In this document: positions 57,984 through 64,000 of the stretch, one piece after another | Position numbering within the stretch: position 1 is the first letter of the stretch | Layout: every line of letters begins with the position of its first letter | Source: Mycolicibacterium fluoranthenivorans | GTDB taxonomy: Bacteria > Actinomycetota > Actinomycetes > Mycobacteriales > Mycobacteriaceae | Reading direction: 5' to 3' | Assembly (NCBI RefSeq): GCF_011758805.1 | Contig: NZ_JAANOW010000005.1 | Coordinates: 1-64,000, forward strand | Length of the DNA stretch: 64,000 nt | Made by a program: the position numbers and the translations under genes | Notes under the pieces: model-generated | Databases searched by the model: none | Told to the model about the DNA's origin: nothing | What the model saw: the letters and a program-made list of their open reading frames with translations, nothing else

Positions 57984-58502
57984 ATGCGTGAACTTTGGCG
58001 CCCAGTAGTCGGATACGAGGGCCTGTACGAGGTTTCAGATCAAGGACGGGTTAGATCCCTTGACCGCAGCGTCAGATATGGAAGTAAGGCGTGGCGTCGC
58101 CATCACGGGACCGAGATAGCACCGTTCCGATCTCCGCCAACCAACTACCTGACAGTCAGCCTCTCCAGAGACGGCTACAAACGAAATCGACGGATCCACG
58201 TGCTGGTGCTGGAGGCGTTCATCGGGCCTAGGCCATCGCCAGAGATGGACGGTTGCCACAACAACAGCGATCCCGATGACAACCGCGCGGCGAATCTGCG
58301 CTGGGATACAAAAGTGTCCAATTCTCAGGACAGCGTCCGGATTGGAACTCATCACGAGCGCAACATGACTCACTGCAAACGCAATCATGCTTTCACAGTT
58401 GAGAACACGTACGTTAACCCCACAAGCGGGGCCCGGCAATGTCGCCAGTGTGTTCGAGATGCCCGCGGCGTACGTCAAACTAGGCCGATACGGACGCTTT
58501 GA
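57984..58502 (+). CDS. NUMOD4-HNH homing endonuclease
   Basis: 172 residues. N-terminal NUMOD4 motif: WRPVVGYEGLYEVSDQGRVR. HNH core: HVLVLEAFIG...CHNNSDPDDNRAANLRWDT. The C-terminus has Cys pairs (CKRNH and CRQC). It is on the opposite strand to the lysis genes and its 3' end overlaps lysB by 23 bases. It is a free-standing homing element inside the lysis cassette. Confidence 0.9.
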   Translation: MRELWRPVVGYEGLYEVSDQGRVRSLDRSVRYGSKAWRRHHGTEIAPFRSPPTNYLTVSLSRDGYKRNRRIHVLVLEAFIGPRPSPEMDGCHNNSDPDDNRAANLRWDTKVSNSQDSVRIGTHHERNMTHCKRNHAFTVENTYVNPTSGARQCRQCVRDARGVRQTRPIRTL

Positions 58503-59562
58503 TCTTGCCGCGCACCCAGTCGATGGCCGGGCCCAGCTGGTAACCCCCATGGGGGGTCATGTTGCCGAGGAACAGCACGCCGCGCAGGATTGCGTTGACG
58601 ACGTTCATGATCTCGGCGGTGGGGTTGATGCCTACGGCGACGAGCTCGAATAGCAGTGCCTTCGGGTCGGAGGCGGCGATCAGGCTGTAGATGGACCGCT
58701 GCATCTGCCCGGCCTTGTCGAACGGGGTCTCGGTGTACATGTCACCGTGTCGGACCAGGTAGGCGATCCGGTCACCGAGCGCCTCGACTTGCAGCCACTC
58801 CGGGCTGATCCCGCCCGTGCCTGCCTTCGGTGAATCCGGTTGCAGCACAGCATCGCCCAGGAAGTCCTTGGGGCGGTACGGAGCGCCCATCTCGAGGACA
58901 GACACCAGGTCGCGGAGACGGTGATGGAACTGGCCCGTCGGGTTGATGACATGCCGGTTCAGGAATCGTGAGACGACGATGTCGCCCTCGGAGAATCCGC
59001 TGATGCACCACGGCCGGCCGGCGGGCATCAGTACCGGGTCGAGCATGAACCGGCACACCTCGGAGACTCCGGTGTTGCTCTGGAACGGGATCGCCGTATT
59101 CACGTACCCGGTGGGCTGCAGCTGGACCAGGCCTTCGGCTTCCATCTGCTGCCCGACACCGACCGCGGGCCCGATGAACATGTCGGACATGTGCCCTTCG
59201 ACGCTGATGTACAGCGGCTTGAGCTTGCGGCCGTCGACCGGCGCCGGGGGCGGCGGGGCGAGCAGCTGCATCTGCGACTTGGTGGCCCAGTCGAACTCGG
59301 CATCCAGGTCGGTGATGGGTCCGGGTCGCTGCCCGGCCTGCACCAGCTGCCGGACCGCGGCCTTGAACTTCGCCTGCGCGCGACCGTAGCCCTCTGTGTA
59401 GGTGTCGTCGACGTCGGTGATCCCGAGGCCTTCGGCCTTGCCGTAGGAGAACCGCTTGAGGAACGTCTTGGCGTCGGAGAGCAGCGGGTCTACATCCCCG
59501 ATATCGCGGGCGGGATGCCACCCGGAGGAGACCTGCGCGACGAGATGCGCCGGCGCGGTCAT
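58480..59562 (-). CDS. lysB: Lysin B, mycolylarabinogalactan esterase
   Basis: 360 residues. It cleaves the ester bond linking mycolic acids to arabinogalactan, releasing the outer membrane at the end of infection. The N-terminal part (about 15-90) resembles a peptidoglycan-binding domain. The alpha/beta hydrolase core has the nucleophile Ser191 in GFSEGD. The ATG overlaps the lysA stop (TGATG). Confidence 0.92.
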   Translation of the reverse strand: MTAPAHLVAQVSSGWHPARDIGDVDPLLSDAKTFLKRFSYGKAEGLGITDVDDTYTEGYGRAQAKFKAAVRQLVQAGQRPGPITDLDAEFDWATKSQMQLLAPPPPAPVDGRKLKPLYISVEGHMSDMFIGPAVGVGQQMEAEGLVQLQPTGYVNTAIPFQSNTGVSEVCRFMLDPVLMPAGRPWCISGFSEGDIVVSRFLNRHVINPTGQFHHRLRDLVSVLEMGAPYRPKDFLGDAVLQPDSPKAGTGGISPEWLQVEALGDRIAYLVRHGDMYTETPFDKAGQMQRSIYSLIAASDPKALLFELVAVGINPTAEIMNVVNAILRGVLFLGNMTPHGGYQLGPAIDWVRGKIKASVSA

Positions 59563-61088
59563 CAGGAATTCCCCCCGGTCTTGAACACGGCCTGGAACTT
59601 CGGTTTGAACGCGACGAGCGCCTTGCACATGTCCTGGCCGAATTCGGCGACGAACGGGTTCGATGCGGCGTAGGAGTCCGCCGCGACACCGTGTTCGGCG
59701 ACGCGCTCCACGTGCTCGACCGCGTACGGCACGTCGAGCAGGTAGGCCAGCGTGTTCCGGCCGTCCCAGATGTTGCCGTCGATGTTGTAGATGAAGCCGA
59801 GCATCGTCTCAATGTCTTTGCCGTCCTCGGCCAGCGCCGCACGGGACGGGCCGCGCTTCATGACCTCCTCGTAGAGTTCTTGCTGCTGCTTGTCGGTCAG
59901 TGCCATCAGGAAACCTCCAGTGCTCGTTGGTTTGCGGTCGATCTGGGCTTGAATGTCGGCGCGCAGGACGTCCATGTCGATCGCGCCGGGATCCCACTTA
60001 CCCTCGGCGGTGGGCGGGTCGCCCTGGTCGTATTCCTTGTGCGACAGGCTGTGCGATGCGTCGACACCGATACGTCGGTTGATGGCGGCGTTCACCTTCA
60101 CCAGGGCGTCGTACTGCGCGTCGGGCCAGGACGATCGGTGCGGCTTCCCGGGAGTGCCGCCGCCGTCGTTCTGGCATTCGATGCCGATGCACCGCTGATT
60201 CGCGACGTGCCGACCGAGGCCGGGCCAGTACCCGGTGCCGCCATGCCAGCACACCCCGACGGCGACGAGCTCGACGACACCGTCGCGGCGCAGATGGATG
60301 TTCGCCAGAGGCCCGGCAAGATCCGACCGGCCGTTGCGGATCGACTGCCACGTCGAGCCATTCGACCCGGTGTGGTGGTTGATCACACCCCACAGCGATC
60401 CCATGTCGCCGTGGCCGGATTCCAGCCATCCCGGCGTCTCGATGACCGTCAAACCTTCGGCGCGCAGCACGTCGGCCAGCCAGACCGGGTCACCCGTCCA
60501 AGGCCCGTGCTCGTATTCGATCTCCTCCGGCGGCGGTGGGACGGTGACCGGGGCGCCGGCCTTCACCTCGTTGTAGAGGCGGATCGCGTCGCCCCACCAC
60601 TGCGCGTACGCCTCGGGAACGCCGGATCGCTGCACACCCTGGACGACGTCGTTCGCCGAGTTCGCGGCCGCGATGAAGTGGCCGGCGTCAATGCCGTCGT
60701 TGGCGTGGAATTCCTTGGGCAGCCGCAGCATGAAGTTGCGGATCGCGGTGCGCGGGTTCATCTCGTCGGCGACGGTGCCCCACCACAGTTCACCGTTCGG
60801 GCCGCGCTGCTGCTGACAGATGCCGCATGATCGGCCGTCGTTGGACTCGCTGTCGTGCGGGTAGTTCGCGCTCGACGGTTCACGGGTGGGGTTGGCCGGG
60901 CACCAGATGCGCCGTTCGAAGGGCGCATCGCCGTCCTTCACCCCGACTTCCTGCATCGTGCACATACCGGCGAGCACCGCGGCCGGCTTCTCCTCGAGAC
61001 CGAGTTCGTTCGCGACGTCGATGAAGATGCGCATGTAGTCGGCCCGCGTCAGCAGCGGGTCGTCCTGAAGGAAACGGGTGAAACTCAT
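59562..61088 (-). CDS. lysA: Lysin A, peptidoglycan endolysin
   Basis: 508 residues. The N-terminal domain (about 1-170) contains CGICQQQRGPNG and is a lysozyme- or peptidase-like module I cannot name. An N-acetylmuramoyl-L-alanine amidase domain (about 200-370) has zinc ligands in INHHTGSNG and a late HS/D pair. A C-terminal wall-binding part follows. It breaks peptidoglycan once the holin opens the membrane. Confidence 0.92.
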   Translation of the reverse strand: MSFTRFLQDDPLLTRADYMRIFIDVANELGLEEKPAAVLAGMCTMQEVGVKDGDAPFERRIWCPANPTREPSSANYPHDSESNDGRSCGICQQQRGPNGELWWGTVADEMNPRTAIRNFMLRLPKEFHANDGIDAGHFIAAANSANDVVQGVQRSGVPEAYAQWWGDAIRLYNEVKAGAPVTVPPPPEEIEYEHGPWTGDPVWLADVLRAEGLTVIETPGWLESGHGDMGSLWGVINHHTGSNGSTWQSIRNGRSDLAGPLANIHLRRDGVVELVAVGVCWHGGTGYWPGLGRHVANQRCIGIECQNDGGGTPGKPHRSSWPDAQYDALVKVNAAINRRIGVDASHSLSHKEYDQGDPPTAEGKWDPGAIDMDVLRADIQAQIDRKPTSTGGFLMALTDKQQQELYEEVMKRGPSRAALAEDGKDIETMLGFIYNIDGNIWDGRNTLAYLLDVPYAVEHVERVAEHGVAADSYAASNPFVAEFGQDMCKALVAFKPKFQAVFKTGGNS

Positions 61089-61237
61089 CGAAGCTCCCTC
61101 ACGGTTCGGTTGGGGTGGCCGGCGCGGATCGTCATCGCACGCTGAATGCCGGCGGGCAGGTCGGCCATGTGCATGCAGAGCCGCTGCCAGCGGCGAGCGC
61201 AGGCGATATCGACACCGCGGAAAGTCAACGTGTGCAA
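61085..61237 (-). CDS. Tiny phage gene before lysA
   Basis: 50 residues from TTG 61237, with an AGGAG site just upstream. Its stop overlaps the lysA ATG by four bases. It is basic (RRWQRLCMHMADLPAG). The function is unknown. Confidence 0.65.
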   Translation of the reverse strand: MHTLTFRGVDIACARRWQRLCMHMADLPAGIQRAMTIRAGHPNRTVRELR

Positions 61238-61245
61238 GGGGTCTC

Positions 61246-61368
61246 CTAGTGGTGGGAGAGTTGCTTCTCGAATTGCGGGGCGACGCCGATCAGCCACAGG
61301 TAGGCCACGGTGGCGGCCAGCGTGAGTCCGGCGAGGGCACCGACAGTGATAGCGGCAGGGATTTTCAT
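61246..61368 (-). CDS. Tiny phage membrane protein
   Basis: 40 residues from ATG 61368, too short for ordinary gene finders. One transmembrane helix: ITVGALAGLTLAATVAYLWL. A GGGGAAG site precedes it. It lies eight bases before the tiny gene upstream of lysA. Small one-helix proteins here are typical of phage lysis regions. Confidence 0.65.
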   Translation of the reverse strand: MKIPAAITVGALAGLTLAATVAYLWLIGVAPQFEKQLSHH

Positions 61369-61414
61369 GGCCCGGGTTCTTCCCCTTCATCCGGATGTGC
61401 GACAAGATGCCTAG

Positions 61415-62740
61415 TCAGTAGGCGGTGACCGGAGAGAGGGCGCGTTCGATTCGTCCACCTCGGGATAGGATTTGTGAGCCGCCGTAGGGGGCCGCCCCGA
61501 ACGTCTTATTACTGGCAACCCGCGCTTCGCAACCGTGCAGCCACATCTTCGCTGCCGGCGTGCTGGTGTCTCCTGACAGTCCACACTGCCAGTCCGCGTA
61601 CCCATCACCCGGCGACTCAGCCAAACACCCGATATTCCATGACTGTGTGCTATTACCGGTGCCGTTGATGTCGGCGACCACCGACGCAGTCGCGGTGCGA
61701 TAGGTTCCGCCGATTCGTATCACCTGCGCTCCGTCATGGGCGGTTGAGCACTGATCGCTGGACGTGTGTCCGCAATCCGTTGCGCGACAGTTGATTTCGA
61801 TTGCGCGGGGGATCTTGCCAGCGTTGGCGTGGTAGTTGAATCCATCCGCACCTGAGCGGGTCGTTTCGCAGTTCACCAGTACCGAATCCACACCCAGCAT
61901 GGACACGTTGTTGTATCCGGCGTTCTGCGACAAACCTGTCTCGACGTTGACCATTGTCGCCACCGCACCAGCGGAGGTGGAGTTGGTGACGTTCACAACG
62001 TCGGTGCCGCCGTACAGGATCATGTCCTGCAGGTAGGTGGTGTAGTCGCCGACGTTCTTGAAGTTCGGCACGTTCAGTAGCGCCCAGATACGTGATGCGT
62101 TGGTGGTGTTCAGATTCCGGTTGTCAGAAGCGTGTACGTAGAGGGTGGATCCGTTCTGCCACCACGACCCCACCGTCGCTTCAACAGTGGCGATGCTGGT
62201 CATCTTCGTCAACCGAACCCCCGGCGCACCAGCCACCATGTCGATAACTTCGGACACGCTGGTGCGTGTCGTCTCATAGGTGTTGGTCTGCCCAGACGAC
62301 AGCGTGTAAGTCAGTACCTCATGAGTGGTGATATACGGCAGACCAGTGCCGCCGTCATACCCGATGACGTTGATGTTCTTGCCTTGGGTGACACCGTTGA
62401 ATCCCTTACTGCGGTAGTAAGGGTTGGTGTATCCGTAGCCTTTCACCATCACCGTGCCGACATCGGACTTGGCCATAGCCGTGTACAGGTTCTGCAGCGC
62501 CGCCCCAGCCGACAGTCCGTTGTTTGCGTCGGAGCCGGACACGATATCGACGTAGTAGGTCACACCCGATCCGTACTTACGGGCCGTCGGATCGAAGGTG
62601 GTCGATGGTGTTCCGTACTGGTCAATGAACAGTTTCCCTGCCAGCGGGGAGGTGGTCCAGGAGAACCCTGGCGGGGTCGACAGGGGCGCTTTTACAGGGC
62701 CCATTGCGCGGGAGGGGGCGGGTGGATCAAGCACTCCCAT
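61415..62740 (-). CDS. Minor tail/tail-spike protein, beta-helix type
   Basis: 441 residues. YYVDIVSGSDANNGLS is the start of a right-handed parallel beta-helix, with repeated GGTYRTA, SVLVNCETTRS and NIGCLAES rungs. Such proteins bind or cleave surface glycans. The Cys/His-rich DCGHTSSDQCSTAHDG loop is unusual. It overlaps or abuts the upstream tail gene. Confidence 0.78.
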   Translation of the reverse strand: MGVLDPPAPSRAMGPVKAPLSTPPGFSWTTSPLAGKLFIDQYGTPSTTFDPTARKYGSGVTYYVDIVSGSDANNGLSAGAALQNLYTAMAKSDVGTVMVKGYGYTNPYYRSKGFNGVTQGKNINVIGYDGGTGLPYITTHEVLTYTLSSGQTNTYETTRTSVSEVIDMVAGAPGVRLTKMTSIATVEATVGSWWQNGSTLYVHASDNRNLNTTNASRIWALLNVPNFKNVGDYTTYLQDMILYGGTDVVNVTNSTSAGAVATMVNVETGLSQNAGYNNVSMLGVDSVLVNCETTRSGADGFNYHANAGKIPRAIEINCRATDCGHTSSDQCSTAHDGAQVIRIGGTYRTATASVVADINGTGNSTQSWNIGCLAESPGDGYADWQCGLSGDTSTPAAKMWLHGCEARVASNKTFGAAPYGGSQILSRGGRIERALSPVTAY

Positions 62741-62741
62741 G

Positions 62742-63431
62742 TCAGCTCACCACGATCGCAGGTCGGTTGGTCACTGCACCGGATGAGTCTCTGGTGAGTG
62801 CGGGCTGGGTGTAGGTCGTGGTCACGGCAGACAGCACGTGCGTCACCACATAGGAGTCGATCGCGCCGGGAAAGCTGGTCGACTCGGTTCCCGTGAATGT
62901 TCCAGTGGCTCCGTCGGGCCAGGAGACGGAGAATCCGGTCGCAGCGCTGGTCGCTGATCGGGTGATGGTTCCGGTGGCGAGCTGGTCTGGATTGGCCGCA
63001 AGGGATAGCAGCACGGCCGCGGCAGCTGCCTTGCCGGCGAGTGCGTTGGTGACTGTGGCCGCAAAGTTCGCGTCGTCACCTAGCGCCGTGGCCAACTCGT
63101 TCAGAGTGTCCAAAGCCCCGGGCGCGCCGTTGATCACGTTGTTCACGGCCGCCGCGATATCGGTGGTTGATACCGCGCCGATCGCCGCCCGGGCGGCGGC
63201 AGGATCACCGGTAAGTACCGTAAGCCCTGTTTCAGTGACTCCATCCAGCTTTGCCGGATCGTCGTCGTAGTCCAGGTCGTTGTAGTGCGTTTCGCCGTCA
63301 CCCGTTTTCTCCCGACCAGTGTCCGTCTCCCGGACACGCTCACCCTGCAGCGGGATGTCGTTCTCCGTGGCCAACGCGGCAGCGGTCTTCTGGTACGGCA
63401 TGATCCGAGCGCGCAGCGGAGTGGCAGTCAT
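62742..63431 (-). CDS. Minor tail protein
   Basis: 229 residues from ATG 63431. A charged N-terminus, then an Ala-rich helical repeat segment of the phage tail-fibre type (APGALDTLNELATALGDDAN), which recurs in tail-fibre repeats, then a beta C-terminus. The ATG overlaps the upstream stop (ATGA). Probably part of the distal tail. Confidence 0.78.
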   Translation of the reverse strand: MTATPLRARIMPYQKTAAALATENDIPLQGERVRETDTGREKTGDGETHYNDLDYDDDPAKLDGVTETGLTVLTGDPAAARAAIGAVSTTDIAAAVNNVINGAPGALDTLNELATALGDDANFAATVTNALAGKAAAAAVLLSLAANPDQLATGTITRSATSAATGFSVSWPDGATGTFTGTESTSFPGAIDSYVVTHVLSAVTTTYTQPALTRDSSGAVTNRPAIVVS

Positions 63432-63877
63432 AGCGGTGTCCCGTCGATGATGTACTCGTTGTCCTCCAACGGCGGCAGACTGACGGTCTGAATGACCGTC
63501 GAGAGCTGCAGCGTCGCACCGTCGACCGGCGCATCGAATGGGCCGATCAGGAGTTCCTGCAACGGTCCCGGCACGGGCAGCAGCACCGACGCCGCCCACT
63601 GGATGCCGGTCACCGACAAACCCGGGTCGTTGGCCAACAGTTTCAACGGCGACCCGTCCTTATCGACCAAGGATCCGTCACCGTCGATGGTGGCGTACAC
63701 GGTGTGCGGCGGCCGGTGCGAGTCGCCGCCGAACCGCAGCAGCGACGTCTGAACCAGGTTCGAGGTGAACACCACCCGGGCCTTGGACAAGGCTTGGCGG
63801 GTCAACTCCCCCGCGATCACCGTGCCCGGAATGTCGAAGACGTTCCAGTCCACCGTGAAGCTCGGCAGATCAGTCAC
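63428..63877 (-). CDS. Minor tail protein
   Basis: 149 residues from GTG 63877, chosen over 63880 because GGAGG then lies six bases upstream. All-beta: HTVYATIDGDGSLVDKDGSP. It is typical of small baseplate/tail proteins in mycobacteriophages. Order and overlaps place it in the tail operon. Confidence 0.7.
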   Translation of the reverse strand: MTDLPSFTVDWNVFDIPGTVIAGELTRQALSKARVVFTSNLVQTSLLRFGGDSHRPPHTVYATIDGDGSLVDKDGSPLKLLANDPGLSVTGIQWAASVLLPVPGPLQELLIGPFDAPVDGATLQLSTVIQTVSLPPLEDNEYIIDGTPL

Positions 63878-63887
63878 CACGCACCTC

Positions 63888-64000
63888 CTACAGGTTCTTG
63901 ACGGGCAGTCGCAGGGACCGGGTGTAGGACTCGCCACCCCACGTATCGATGTGGTACTTGATCGTGTAGGAGTCGCCGCCGGCCGAGCCGCCGCCCACCA
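63888..64000 (-). CDS. Minor tail protein, C-terminal part (partial)
   Basis: An open minus-strand frame enters from the right edge and stops at TAG 63888. The last residues read GGDSYTIKYHIDTWGGESYT followed by RSLRLPVKNL. It is consistent with a tail protein upstream of the next minor tail gene. The start is outside the window. Confidence 0.75.
   Translation of the reverse strand, partial: VGGGSAGGDSYTIKYHIDTWGGESYTRSLRLPVKNL

Larger units (their letters stand above)
54737..64000. mobile_element. Prophage, integrated at tmRNA (partial)
   Basis: From the tmRNA-like tail to the right edge the genes are phage-type: small unknown genes, holin, lysin B, lysin A and minor tail proteins on the minus strand, tightly packed with four-base overlaps. 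The integrase, repressor and head genes are not in the window. The lysis cassette lies near the attachment end. Confidence 0.85.

Overview
The window is chromosomal DNA of a rapidly growing mycobacterium (Mycolicibacterium-type). The evidence is high G+C content, lipoproteins of the LpqT/LpqN kind, an MspA-family porin, RpfB, a cAMP-regulated lysine acetyltransferase, and gene order that follows the M. tuberculosis block Rv1018c to Rv0998 read in the opposite direction.

Conserved backbone (about 1-40.4 kb): end of glmU, prs, lpqT, rplY, pth, then pks16, ispE, ksgA, rpfB and tatD on the minus strand, metG, pabB, rsmI, pmt, arcA, an AlkB-like gene, a DUF5642 lipoprotein pair and the Rv0998-type acetyltransferase. 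Several blocks are inserted compared with M. tuberculosis. Between pth and pks16 lie a 1774-residue secreted M4 metalloprotease, a DrrAB-type ABC exporter, a QueG-like iron-sulfur protein and a MaoC protein. Between ispE and ksgA lie a small Ser/Thr kinase and an asparaginase. Between metG and pabB lies an oxidoreductase/ECF41 sigma-factor pair with a recognisable ECF41 promoter. Near arcA lie a photolyase and SoxR with a perfect operator.

Accessory chromosome (40.4-48.5 kb): regulators, small metabolic enzymes, phoU and a secreted glycoside hydrolase with a long charged tail.

Candidate island (48.5-54.4 kb): a broken ArsR-type regulator, a SHOCT membrane protein, a cupredoxin and a Met-rich exported peptide (probably copper-related). 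Then comes a compact minus-strand operon: MspA-family porin, secreted protein with a phospholipase-A2-like cysteine pattern but no His-Asp dyad, secreted metzincin protease fused to a domain resembling BECR-fold RNase toxins, and lipoprotein. This operon is the strongest candidate for an undescribed system.

Prophage end (54.7 kb to the right edge): a displaced tmRNA-like 3' end with a perfect hairpin terminator marks an attachment site. Inside are four small plus-strand genes, small minus-strand genes, a lysis cassette (holin, lysB, lysA and tiny unlisted genes) interrupted by an HNH homing endonuclease, and minor tail genes that run off the window. The integrase and intact tmRNA are expected beyond the right edge.
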